Source: Mercurialis annua (Eukaryota > Streptophyta > Magnoliopsida > Malpighiales > Euphorbiaceae). Taken from it: a DNA stretch of 64,000 bases. The position numbers and the translations under genes are program-made. Under the pieces are notes generated by a model, which was given only the letters and a program-made list of their open reading frames with translations, searched no databases and had not been told where the DNA came from. Shown piece after piece: positions 49,385-61,658 of this stretch (positions are counted from its first letter, which is position 1; each line of letters opens with the position of its first letter). The stretch covers positions 15,391,001-15,455,000 of the forward strand of contig NC_065573.1 of the NCBI RefSeq assembly GCF_937616625.2. The letters are read 5' to 3'.

Positions 49385-49622
49385 ACTTTTCCTCACTAAA
49401 TGATAATCATCTTCTGCCCCTTCACCTAAGCTCTTATAAATACCTAAGCCTGAGCTGTTGTAATAAACACTACCATTAGTTAAATGATTGTGCTGATAGG
49501 GAGTACTTAGATGATTTATACTTACTTTTCCTCACTAAATGATAAGCATCTTCTGCCCCTTCACCTAAGCTCTCATAAATACCTAAGTCTGAGCTGTTGT
49601 AATAACATAATTTATACTTACT
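49385..49622. repeat. About 90-bp direct duplication in the MULE linker
   Basis: The segment starting cctcactaaatgat at 49391 recurs at 49530, with aagcatcttctgccccttcacctaagctc in common; divergence is low. On the minus strand it encodes YNSSDLGIYESLGEGAEDAY. Confidence 0.85.
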
Positions 49623-50908
49623 TGTATGTCGAATTCCAATAGCAATGTAGGAAGGAAGAAGGTGGTTCACTTTGATGATACCTAGCCTCTGATCAGAAAC
49701 GCCTCCAAAAGAACGCGTCCTATACGAGTATCCACACGAACAAACCTTAGCCAAAACTAGTGCTTGTGTGCTAACACTATTGCTTCATAAAACAATTTCG
49801 AATTATTTAGTGATTGTGTATCTTGCGTTATATTTTGAAAAACACATATGTGAAAACTCTAGGTTTAAGAGTCTATTTATATGAAAATTGGACATCTAGG
49901 GTTTACTCAAAACATGTTTTGCAATCATATGCAAACACTACGTTTTTATAACTCTTTTGAGTTCATGTCTATCAAAAACTCTTTTTTGATAATTACACAT
50001 ATATATTAATTATTATTATTATTATATTTAAAAGATAATACCTTAAGGAAAACACTTATCCTTAAATTTTGAATTTCAATTAATATATATTTGTTATTAT
50101 ATATTACGAATTATATATATAATAATCTATTAATCATGTAAATTCATTAGGCTTATACAACCCATAACTGTTTTGGGCCTGTTCTTAGTGTGCGACCCTG
50201 TAGGTTCATATAACGTTGGCTGTAGGCCCGAAATTTCTATTTCGACCCACAAGTCATAAGTGGCCTCTAGCAAGACATTATGATTTAACCATTTACAATA
50301 ATATTTTAATCCCTTTGTCTCACAATATCCTGATTGAATGTAAGACATAGTTCTGTCATCCTTATAATACTCAATCATTAGTTTCCTGATTTCAAGTAGA
50401 CTGAAAATGATAACTCTTTATCAATTCATTTAGCATGGCCATACATTTCCTTCAGTTTATCTTTTTTAAGGGGCTCATAGATATCTTACTCAAATAAATG
50501 AGGGACAAATTCCTTCTCAGTCACTCATATTTCTCACATTGTTACTTTCATATCCAATGACAGTTTATTCCATTATCCTGTTAAAGATAATGTAAGACTG
50601 TAATGAGAATTACTTACGACAGTGATCTATGTAGTATTCTCAAGGTGGGTCATCCAGTGCCTTATTTCTCAAATAGCACCTATAATTTGACTTAATATCT
50701 CATATACATAATTAGTAAAATATAATCACCAGTCAACATCATACTAGTCTCAGTGTTCTATTAAGACTAGGGATAGATGTAATATAATTCTTTATTAAAG
50801 TTAAGGGTTCTACTCTCAATTCACATACTTGATGACCTTAGAAAGAATTAACCATTCAACTATTTTAATTATAATATAGAATGATTGACCTAGTGCATAT
50901 CACTAACA
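49623..50908 (-). mobile_element. Solo LTR, minus sense, inside the MULE relic
   Basis: On the minus strand it starts TGTTAGTGATATGCACTAGG and ends GACATACA, with a TATA box TATAAATAGACTC near 49880. MULE-like coding flanks it. No matching 5-bp duplication found, so edges could be off by a few bases. Probably copia-type; no internal region. Confidence 0.5.
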
Positions 50909-51049
50909 AATATTCGAGTGTCTTTCCTGCCTAGATGCTCTAACTTTCTCCCTAACTTGTTGTAGTTATTGTTCCTCATCATTAGTGAGCCCTTCAACAT
51001 TCACACAAATCTCATCAAACGTTTGCTGGTAATCATCTCCTTATACGCC

Positions 51050-51325
51050 CCCCCGGGTCAAAAACCCGTAGCTTTAAGCCCTCATTAGCTTCAACCCCTC
51101 TCTCTAACTCCTAATCAGCTTCAAACCCTTGATCTAAGTCATGTTGCTGTAAGCCCTCATGTTCTAAGTCCCCTCGCTCCAAGCCCCTATATTCTAAGCC
51201 TAATTCTACCACTTGATCTAAGTCCACCTCTTCTTCTACACCCTACTCTACCATCTGTTCATCTAAGCCCACCTCTTTTTCTACACCCAGCTATACCACT
51301 TGTTCTACCTTCCTAGTTTCTAAAA
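51050..51325 (-). repeat. Degenerate repeats encoding an acidic linker
   Basis: Irregular units of about 25-30 bp containing ctaagcc or ctaagtcc. The minus-strand translation is rich in Glu, Asp and Leu (GLEHEGLQQHDLDQGFEAD type). It fits the acidic region between the N-terminus and the DNA-binding domain of MULE transposases. Confidence 0.5.
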
Positions 51326-51742
51326 AGCTAAAAATGCATTGTAACTATTTTTATGATTAACATAAAGATTTAGTGTGTACCGTTCATTTAATAAAATCAC
51401 AAACCTCAAAGAAAAGTATTTTCGTCTATTAATTTAACAAACAAGCCCACAATGTTTTTACAAAATAAATCAACAGATCTACCATTTGTTAAAAAATGGA
51501 TATAAAATATTATATTGAGATAGTTCATTTATTTAGTGTCAGTATTTTTATCAACCACCACCCTACTCCCATCTACATAACTACATTTGTTTCCCTCTTT
51601 AACTAATTTATCCCTATGACAGATCACTAGTGTAGTGTTTGATTCATTCTTACCTACCACAAAGAGATAGATAATTATTAATATAACTATACAACATGAC
51701 ACCAACCAGGAAACAACAAATATATTATCAATTTAGTACACA

Positions 51743-51853
51743 AACAATCAAGCAAATAAATTCATTAAGCAATTAATCAATTGAAACAAAACAATGGAAG
51801 GGGCCATTGATGACAACAAAAGCAAATAAATTCATTAAGCAATTAATCAATTC
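51743..51853. repeat. 33-bp direct repeat
   Basis: The unit with gcaaataaattcattaagc and aattaatcaatt occurs at 51743-51782 and again at 51821-51853, followed each time by a ggggcca...ccactgcaatcc-like segment. Confidence 0.8.
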
Positions 51854-52794
51854 AATAAAAACAAGGGGCCACTGCAATCCTAAACCAATACCAATTTTAA
51901 CTAATATAAATAAACAGCTTTAGGGACCACTGCAATCCTAAACCATTATCAACAATAAATTAATTAAGATAAACAACTTAAGGGACACTACATCCATTTA
52001 TTCGAAATTTTTCTCCACTTTGTCTTTGACATTTCTTCATCATTTGGAAGAAAATAACCAATCACGGTGCTCCGCCATATAATTTGCGATTAGACAAGTC
52101 TTCATTCCATTGGGTTTTTATGGTTCCAATTGGAGTAAAGGAATCAAGATGAATCAATTAATTTGGGGATTAAGATTTCAAGCGAGGGGTTAGGATTCTG
52201 AATTTGGGAGTTAATTGTATTTTGCAATCTGAATTTGTGAAGGACCCAAAGCGAATCCTTCGATGATTTTCCTTTTTTTTTATGTGGCAAATTAAATCTC
52301 AGTCAGCATATTTGTTTAACAATCATTCGCACTATAAATTTCGTGCAATGCGTGACTTAATGGGAGTTAATAAAGAGACTTACTATGGACATTTTGGATA
52401 ATGCATGATATATTTTTAACGTTTTTTTAGTTCAGGGACCTAAGTTGGAAAAAAGAGATAGTGCAGGAACCCAAACGTTTGGCCCTTTTCTTACGCACTA
52501 TCGGAACTCATACCTTTTTAACCAACCTTCTATAACGCTCCTTATTTGATAATATTTCATTTGTTTAATTTTTCAGTGTATAACTCACAAACCATCTTTT
52601 CAGTCATCAATTTTTTTATTGACACATTAGATGGATAATATAGCATTGTTTTTTTATATTCTCTCTCACATGTTATATCTCACACACTATATTTCATTTT
52701 TAGATTGAATATTAATTATTTTATATATTTTTTTTACTTAATAAATTTATCAATTTTTTTAAAACATATTATCATACTTTTATTCATAAAATTA

Positions 52795-53875
52795 TATGGG
52801 AATTTTTTTCCAAATACCTGTTTTTGGCAAAGTATTTACAGCATTTTGCCCATCTTTTTCTTATTTGCTACGCTACCTATTTTTCTAATTTTTTTACAAA
52901 AGTACCACTATATATATAGAAGTCTTATCTCATTTTATGTTAAACTTTTACATAACCACTTTTTTTTCTCTCTCAAAGTTCTCTCTCTTTTCTCTCTTCT
53001 CTTTCAAAGTTTTCTCTTTTTTTCTTATTCTTTTTCGCTTGATTTTCAGTTTGTCTCCTCCGGTTATTTTTCCGTTCGTTTCTTCCGTTCGTCTACTTCC
53101 GATGGATTTCTCGTCGTTTCCGGTCGTTTTTCCATTCGTCTTTTCCGTTTGCACTATTCCGTTCGTCTTATCCCTTCACGTATGGATTTCGCGACTCGTT
53201 TTTAGATTTGTGTAAATTTTTTAGATTTTTTGTAATAATTTAAATATTTTGTAAATAAATTATTGTAGATCTATAATTTTTTGTTTATAAAATTATTCTA
53301 TTATTCATATAACTATTTATTTTGTCTTTCTCTTATTCATAGATTTGTTTATTGCTACTGATTTTGTAAAGAATAAATTGATTTAGTGTGTTTTTGGTGT
53401 ATTTATAGTGTATTTCTCGTATTTTTCGGGATATCTATGTTTATTGGTGCATTTCTGCCGTTTTAGTGTATCTATGGTGCATTTACAGTGTTTATGGTGT
53501 ATTTACATTGTTTTCCTGGTATAAAACATAAAAATACTACAAAATGCCGTAAATACACTATATAAACACTATATATACACTTATCTTACACTATAAAAAC
53601 ACTATATATAATACTATTCTTATACTATAAAAAAAATTCCAGGAAAAAAATCTATAAAAAAAGAATAAATTATTAAAAACTGAAAAACAGGGCTGTGCAA
53701 TCGGTCGGCTAGGTCGACCGAACCGAAAAAACCGAAATTGGAAACCAAAAAAAGTATTTGTGAAATAAAAAAAGTATTTTTCGTAAATAAAAAAAGTTAG
53801 AAAAAGTAAAAAATTGACAGGTAAAAATGTAAATAAATTACCAAAACATGTATTTTAGAAAATTACCACAATTAT
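52795..53875. mobile_element. Candidate large foldback element upstream of TOP3A
   Basis: Motifs on the left (aaatacctgtttttgg, gtatttacagcattttgcc, ctttttcttatttg) reappear as diverged complements on the right (ccaaaacatgtatttt, aaaatgtaaat, ctttttctaac). In the middle, tgtatttatagtgtatttc-type runs pair with tacactataaacac runs. Interior is CT-rich then AT-rich, with a ggttcggtt-type fragment near 53694. Edges are approximate. Confidence 0.4.
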
Positions 53876-54085
53876 ATACTACATATTTTAATTTAATTAT
53901 TAAAATTAAAAAAACAGAACTAATCTGGTTGAACCGGTCTAACTATGAACCGGTCTATGCCAAAGAAGCCTCGGTTTTCATTTTGGGGGGAAATGCCACT
54001 CCCAAAAATCCCACATTTCACCTCCGCATTGTCTTCTTCACCAACAGCACAGAACTAAGACTGAGTGCACACTTTCATATCAGAC

Positions 54086-57000
54086 ATGATAAACGTCTTA
54101 AACGTAGCGGAGAAGCCGTCGGTGGCTAAAGCGGTGGCGACCATACTCTCAAAGAACCAGCAGAGCAACGGGCTCAGAGTTAGAGAAGGGCGGTCCCGCT
54201 ACAACAAAATCTTCGAGTTCAACTACGTAATCAATGGCCAGCCATGCCACATGCTCGTCACTTCTGTCACCGGTCACCTCATGGAGATTGATTTCGACGA
54301 TCGGTTCCGCAAGTGGCATTCTTGTGACCCCGCCGATCTCTTCAATGCTCCCATTCGGAAATTCGTCCCTGATGTATCTCTCTTTCCCTTTCTCTGTTCA
54401 CATTGCTTAATTAAATTTCGAATTCGGAATTAGGGTTTTTGTTTTCGTTTTACTTGTTGTTTTGAGTTAATTATCAGTGCATTTTGCTTCAGCTGTCCCA
54501 AATGTAATTTTGCATTTATTTTTGTATAATGCGATAAACTTGTGATATAGAAGGGAGTTTAAATTGTGTTGAACAAGTTTTATTTATGCAACTTCAATGT
54601 GTTTATATATTTTTGAACAATAATTCTAATTCTGTTATCTCCATTTACAAAAAGATGCATGATTAATTTGTTAGTTTATTGTAGGGGCTCTCAAAGCCTG
54701 AAAAATCTGTGGTGAAAAACGATTAGTGAGTTGGAATTGGATTATAATATGATACTTTTATTTTTTAACTACATGGTCTAGGTGGTGGACCTTTAAAAAA
54801 TCTTGCTATTTTACTAGTTTGTTGATTGTTGATGGTTAAAAGTTCTATATGCACTACGATAATGGTGTTGGCTATTGGTCAAATGTCAGGCTATACATAT
54901 GTTTGCTGATGTATCTTGTTCATTTGGTGTTTTGTGTAGGATAAGGCAGACATCAAAAGGACATTGGAGGAGGAAGCAAGAAAGTGCCAATGGCTTATTC
55001 TGTGGTTAGATTGTGATAGAGAGGGAGAAAACATTGCTTTTGAAGTGGTGGAGGTATGTGGATCTGTGAATCGCTACCTTACTATTCGAAGGGCTCGGTT
55101 TTCCGCATTAATTGACAGGTTTTTATAGCTATCTTTTCCTTTTTCTGTGATTTTGTCATTTAATTTGACTTCATGTTTGCTGATGTTAATTGATTTTACA
55201 AATTCTAGGGACATTCATGAGGCGGCCCAGAATCTTGTTTCTCCTAATCAGTGGTTTTCTGATGCTGTCGATGCTAGGCAAGTAAGTATATTTCCTTCAT
55301 TGAGTAAGGGCCGATCTCTTTTTTTAGACTCCATTCACAGTTAGTTTTGACAACTTTGTGTATAAACCAGAGCTATCTGAATGCGTTATGTCCCCTTTTC
55401 ATTGATTTGCTATATTTTCTTTGTGGAATCACCTCTCATATAAAGACTCTAGGGCAATGTCACCATTAGTTTTTCTTAGCTTCTTCTTACTTTCTCTTTT
55501 GAGAGGGAATCAACTTGAATTTTTATATTTGCAGGAAATTGATCTCCGGATTGGTGCTTCTTTCACTAGGTTCCAGACCATGCTGTTGAGAGATAAGTTT
55601 GTTATTGATTCTGCTCAAGATGATAGAAACCTTGTTCTAAGTTACGGACCATGTCAGGTATGATTTTAGCAGACTAATGAAACAAAATGTACTTTAACTG
55701 CCTTGTATTTAAAATCATCATTTGTAATTTTACGAATTAGTCAGTATGCTTTCGTTTCAATTCTCAGTTCCCTACACTTGGGTTTATTGTGGAGCGTTAT
55801 TGGGAGATTCAGTCACACGAGCCAGAAGAATTTTGGACCATTAATTGCTCTCACAAATCAGATGAAGGGATGGCTACCTTCAGTTGGATGTAAATTGTGA
55901 ATGCTTGGTGCATTTCCTTTCCTTTTGAGTGAATGAAACTTGAAAGTCATATACTAAACACTGTCTGGTAATTCATTTTGCAGGCGCGGACATCTTTTTG
56001 ACTACATTTCTGCTGTTGTACTTTATGAAATGTGTATTCAGGAACCAACCGCAACTGTAAGTCATAAAAATCATGAACTCGAAATGTTACCAACTTTAAT
56101 ATAAATTTTTTGGTATAGTTTTTGAATCATTTATTTCAAAATTTCAAATTAGGTGACCAAGGTTCAGCAGCAGGAAAAGCGGAAGTACCCTCCACATCCT
56201 TTGAGTACAATTGAGCTTGAAAAACGTGCTTCACGATATTTTAGGATGAGCTCAGAACAGACAATGAAGGTAAATTTAATGTTCTTTTTGAATATGGCAT
56301 CTTTTCTACTACAACTTCATTATTATCTGAACAATTGTATCCTTCAGAATGGCTACTATTCTGAGCTGTTGAGCTAAACATAATGAATATTGAGTTAAAG
56401 TTAATGCATAATACAGCATTGATATTAGGTCATATACTTCAAAGCTTCAGCTGCTTACGAAAAGTATGTACTTTCGTTTTTGCTGGCATCCGAGGAACTG
56501 TAGTATTGCATATTAAATATTGATATTGCTGTCATCTATGCTGAAACTTCTTCTTTATTTTTTCTTTGGCTCTAATCTGATTAATTGTTTCCAATTAGGA
56601 GTTGAGTTGAGTTAATTTTTGTCTCCCTTTTCTCCACTCATTTGTGTACTTAGTAATTACTATATTTTTGAATTCTTTTTTTATTGGCTCATTTTCCTGG
56701 ACTGTATTTCTTTGATCATCTTTGTCTGTAACCTATCCTTATTGTTTATTCAATGAATAGGTGGCGGAAGATCTTTATCAATCTGGTTTCATAAGTTATC
56801 CTCGTACGGAGACAGATAGCTTCTCCAACAGGACAGATTTGCATGTTGGTAACGTTGTTTCTGTTTTTATTTTTATTTGTTACTTGAAGTGACATTTATT
56901 CCGTATCTATTATACATAGAGAATCAAATATGGAAAAATATATGGCAGGGGAAAAAGTTATAACTTAAAAAATAGTTTCATAAGTGATGCGAAATAAGTA

Positions 57001-59997
57001 AAATGATAAGTATACATATTAATATATGTAAATTTTGCTCTATTGCTTGAGGCTTCTGTTATTTCAATTCTCGTTGAGGGTCATGTACGTAAACTTCTCT
57101 TATAATGCAAGATGCTATTTTTGTGATTTAAACATTGGTATCTAGGTCATGATAGAATAACCTTAGTGCACAATTAAGGTAGCAAGATATATGCATGTAA
57201 CATAAAATTGTTTGGTATTTTGTGGTGCTCCTCTCTGATACTGTTAGTGTTAAATCCTGATTAGAATTTGAGTTGAGTTACTGCTGGAAGGCCATTTGAA
57301 ATGTGATGTACTTGAATGATAGCTGACTAATTGCTGTTCTTTCAATTGTTACTTCAACTTTCTTTTGCTCAAGTATATGCTGGTTCAGTTTATATGAGTT
57401 TTCTGTTAGTATTGCATTTGACATTGGATAAATTGAAGGTGGCTTGTTTCTTCTGTTGATATTGGTCTACGTGTTGACTTTTTTAAAGAGCTGGAATTAG
57501 TAACTGGAGTCATTTCAGGATTGTGGTTGCTCATTTTTTTTTGTGGCATCATTGCTTTAGTATATATATGATGTGGCATCTTAGGGGCGTTTGTGCTAAT
57601 TTCTAAAGCACATTGACAACAGTAACCGATTAAGAAGCAATATAAATTTCTTTGGCCTCTTTGCTGTTATATCTCCCACTTAACATTTTGCTAACTGGAG
57701 CTTTATGGGTACAATTTTTGTTTATTTGTCAGTGGCTATTGTCTGGTTAAATTGTAGTCTTAACATGATGCAGACAATTGTGCGAGACCAACAAGAACAT
57801 CCTATATGGGGTTCATATGCTCAAAGACTATTAGATCCTGGAGAAGGACTGTGGAGAAACCCCAGCAATGGTGGACACGATGACAAAGCTCATCCACCCA
57901 TTCACCCGACAAAGTTTTCTCCTGGTGAAACTAGATGGAGTCAGGATCATCATGTAAGTATTTTCTATGAGTATTATCACTATGAAATCTATAGTCCAGC
58001 TATATTTTGTGACAATATCTTTTGGGTCCAAATAATGGATGGAGGATTTTGCGCTGTTAATTTAATTTAAACTCCGAACTTTTGCAGAGAGTGTATGAAC
58101 TGGTTGTTCGCCATTTTCTGGCATGTGTTTCACAACCAGCCGTAGGGGCTGAAACTACTGTTGAAATTGATATTGCTGGAGAACAGTTTTCTGCATCGGG
58201 GAGAGTGATATTAGCTGTGGGTATTCTGCATCATTCTCAGATTTTAATTTTTTCATATATTTTTTTCACTACACACGTATCACTCCCATTTTGAAATCTA
58301 GCTGTTTTGGTTCTTGGACTTGTTTTGTGCAATCCTTTGTCAACTCAATCTTTTTAACTTTTTTTAAATGAGCAAGTCGATCAGTTGGTTTAAGAGTCTA
58401 ATAGAGTTATTAGTCTCAGAGTTGCTTTACTTATCTTCAAAGATGATGCGCATTTTACCTTTTATTTTCTTCAAAATCTCTCATTACTTAATTGGTCTTT
58501 TCGGGCATTTGAATGCTTTAAAGCATCTTTATTGTTGGATATTATACTGGTTGACTTGTTCTATACAACTTCTTGGATAAAGCTAGAACTTATGATCCTT
58601 AATAGTCACGGCAGTTTTCCAAGTCATTTTCTGCTGGTCATTTTCTTCAATTTCGATCATGTATTTTATATAGTTCTATTTGTTTGAAACCCTTTTATCC
58701 ACCTTGCTCGAAGCTTTAGATTTTAATTTAATATTAGATTAAATGTTGTCTGCTTTAATTACACTGTCAACTGTGAACTTGCTATAAGGATCGTCATATG
58801 TTGAATTTTCCAGCTAGAGAGCTACCTCAAGGTGTTAATGGTTATCATTGGAGAAGATTATTTGCTAAGTAGCTCAGAGTTCTGTTAAGCGTTAAGTTAG
58901 GTACAAGCTGATTTGTGTGTTGCAGGAGCACATGTTTTGAAATTAATCATGCTTAGTCGATAGCAAACCATGATTTGTTTTGATCTGGATCATTTATTCT
59001 TTCGCGTCTTTAATCTCCTTCCTTATTGGACTTTCTGTCACTTTCCCCATTGATGTCCTATCTTCTCTTTCCCTTCTGCATGCATTTTGTCAAACTATTC
59101 ATAAAATAATAGAAAAAAATAGGGCTTAATTTCAATCCTCTAGTTTAAGCAATTTTTGACAGAAAATTCTTTTATCTTGGGGGTTGACCCTTCATAACTA
59201 TCTTCTAACATATTTCTCTCTCTAATAAATATTCTCGTTCAATCAAATGCCCTCTTGGACCTCTTTTGAAGTTGTCATATTCATAATTGAATTAACAGCA
59301 TATGAATATTTCATGTCATTCCTTCTGTAATTATATCTCTGTACTTATTCATTATTCCCCCTGTACAGTATGGAACTATAACTGTTTTATTCTCCTGTCA
59401 GCATCGAACAAGCCTGTAATAATGCATTGGCATTCAGTGTTACAAAGCGGGCTTTATTGTTTATGAATATTCTGAAGAAATCCAATTAGGTTCCATCATA
59501 AAAAAGTGTTGAAGAGTGGGATTTCTTAAACATTTGCACCATATAGTATTTGTGACTGGTGATTGCTAGCACATGAACTTGCAGCTCTGCACCAGTGATG
59601 AAAACAAGGCTAAGACCTTTGCTTTGTATCTTAATTCCTGATTTAACTAAAGTATGATGCAATCTTTGATCTAAGGACCTGAGTTAGCTAATCACAGGAG
59701 CTCATGATTCATGTGTTTTTCTCTATGTTTCCATACATGTTGCTCAAGTTCTTACATAACTGCAAACTCCTTGATTAGTGCTTTTATTCATGTTTGTGGA
59801 ACCATTGGTTTGCTGTAGCTTGCATAAGACTTCTGATATGTTTCTTGTAAACCAGTCTTCAAATTTAGTTTTTGTATTTGCTGTAATTTCATATTTGATG
59901 CATGTATATCTTTTTTGAACAGAAAAATTACTTGGATGTTTACCGCTTTGAATCATGGGGTGGTTCAGTGATTCCAACTTATGTCAATGGACGACAG
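54086..59997 (+). CDS. TOP3A: DNA topoisomerase 3-alpha, 5' part (exons 1-11, 481 residues)
   Basis: Type IA topoisomerase. With a RecQ helicase and RMI1 it dissolves double Holliday junctions in the nucleus, in somatic repair and meiosis. Exons: 54086-54373, 54940-55118, 55209-55281, 55535-55657, 55768-55889, 55984-56056, 56153-56269, 56761-56844, 57774-57953, 58088-58216, 59923-59997, all GT-AG and in phase. The TOPRIM domain has Glu9 in [10 protein letters not shown] and D120, D122, E124 in [13 protein letters not shown]. Catalytic Tyr338 lies in [13 protein letters not shown]. Other family stretches are [21 protein letters not shown] and [16 protein letters not shown]. Start chosen at [11 protein letters not shown]; the upstream frame has no better ATG. 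The remaining half (plant proteins are about 900 aa) lies beyond the right edge. Confidence 0.95.
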
Positions 59998-60446
59998 GTT
60001 TGCTACTTCTCACCAAATCATATTTATTTATTTTCTTAATTTCTGTTTGGCTGGCCCATTTTGTAGTAAATTCATTTTATATGCTGCTAAAATTTGTCTG
60101 CCTCATTTTCTATTTTGATGGTGATGCAGTATTAGTTCTCTTTTTATTTAGTTTAAGTCTTAACTTCTATATTTTCTTAGGAAGCTTTATGATTGATATG
60201 AATTTTTACACCTTCTAAACTTAATAATCCTGGCTTTTGTATCAGTTTAAGCTTTCCTACTCCCTTAGTATTTTGTTTATAAGTTATTTAACAAAGATTT
60301 TTTTTTAAAATTTAATCAATTAATTTAATAATATTATATTAGTAAGTTAATTACATTAAATTTTCCAAGTGAAGTATATTTATATTAATAAGTTGATTAA
60401 ATTAAATTTTGCCAAGTGGGGTCCCATATACTTCTTTTTATTTTGG

Positions 60447-60760
60447 GTTAATTTTATAAAAAGTCATGACCTTTACACGAATTTTCATTTTAATCACGAC
60501 TTTTAAAAGTTTCCATATAAAACCACGACCTTTCAATTTTTTTCAAATCTATCAAAAGATCAATTTTTGGTGTATTTTTGATGACGTGGCCACCATAATC
60601 CGGCAGATTTGAAAAAGAATGGAAGGTAAAATTCAACGGAAAAATAATCGGTGATAGATTTGAAAAAAAAATGAAAAGTCATGGTTTTATATGACAATTT
60701 TTAAAAGTCGTGATTAAAATGAAAATTCGTGTAAAGGTCGTGACTTTTTCTGGAATTAAC
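60447..60760. mobile_element. MITE, intact copy of the family at 42183
   Basis: Ends GTTAATTTTATAAAAAGTC and the complement of ctttttctggaattaac. Long arms pair (cattttaatcacgactttta and its complement near 60700); the core has gtgtatttttgatgacgtgg. About 314 bp, non-coding. Confidence 0.8.
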
Positions 60761-61024
60761 TCTTTTATTTTTTATTCTTTTCATGTAATTTTTTAGATTT
60801 TAAGAAGAAATTTACAGTGGATTAATAATTGAAGTTCCAAGCTTTTAAATGAATAAAAAAAACTCTCCATCTTCTAAACAAATAACTCTTCATCTTATAT
60901 TATGAAAAATTTATTGTAAACTAAAAATAGAACATTTAAGGTTTCAAACTGATTCAACCATGAAATATAACTACCCATCTTCTAAACCAATAGTTTTCAT
61001 TTTTCTAATAGTTATAGATTTAAA

Positions 61025-61130
61025 GCAGGTAGTCAAAGGTGATGCGCTAATGACTGAAAGCGCCTCTACACCTGCCAGGCACTCGCAGAGCCTAGGCCCT
61101 AGAAAAAGCGACCGCTTTTGAGAGAAATTG
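61025..61130. repeat. GC-rich dispersed repeat
   Basis: Entered by gtagtcaaaggtgatgcgc, with gcgcctctac and gagcctaggcc. Looks like a diverged relative of 11835-11985. Confidence 0.35.
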
Positions 61131-61520
61131 AATTTGGAAGTTTTTGACTCTTCACAGTTAATTTTGGAATATTATTTCAAAATTATTGATGTGATTTACT
61201 CTAAACTAGGCATCCCCTATTAAATAGTCTACATTAATGCTTAATTTGGTACTATTGACTTTGCTATTAATTAGATATCCCTATTCAATATCGGATAGCC
61301 TAGATTAATGGATTAGGAATTGTAAAAGGCAAAAATTCTTTAGGAAGTCTTAAAATCTTTTAGGTTTCTATCTAAATTTAGCTTCTAATGATTGACTTTA
61401 AGTCTCTTATTATGATCATTTTAGGACTGTCGTTTGCTGAAACTTGTCATTATGGTTTTGCATGATACAAGTTCTTAGGAAAATATTATATAGTTTTTAC
61501 TTGTTAATGTTTATGGTTTA

Positions 61521-61525
<5 letters not shown>

Positions 61526-61561
<36 letters not shown>

Positions 61562-61589
61562 TATATATATATTTAATGTTTATGGTTTA

Positions 61590-61641
<52 letters not shown>

Positions 61642-61658
61642 ATATATATATATATATA
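61526..61658. repeat. TA microsatellite with a duplicated insert
   Basis: (TA) tract interrupted by a second copy of atgtttatggtttaaaaatta (61503 onward and 61573 onward). Ends where the probable Helitron begins; TA repeats resume at 63808. Confidence 0.85.

Larger units (their letters stand above)
46650..52488 (-). pseudogene. Second MULE transposase, decayed and interrupted by two LTRs
   Basis: Read on the minus strand from the right. Probable terminus near 52420-52488 (ggccaaacgtttgggttcct); weak N-terminal fragments near 51550-51660; acidic linker near 51050-51320; MuDR DNA-binding domain 49088-49396 (CKLGCPWNLHASP, TYRSHHRCD); linker 48845-49087; transposase core about 47612-47940 (GRDGNNHMFPIVWGVVE) and 47336-47551 (MRYVRHVYANWAKHWRG). 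The C-terminus at 46670-46960 has GRPKRCKKRN and a knuckle in KMTCGHYCEGGHYVRCCPN. A different clade from the MULE at 39613. Many frameshifts. Split at 47952-48839 and 49623-50908 by LTRs. Confidence 0.75.

Noticed and set aside
52705..53205. 166-codon open frame before TOP3A
   Set aside because: Phe/Leu/Ser-rich product of a TC-rich tract inside a foldback-like region; no domain or splice context.
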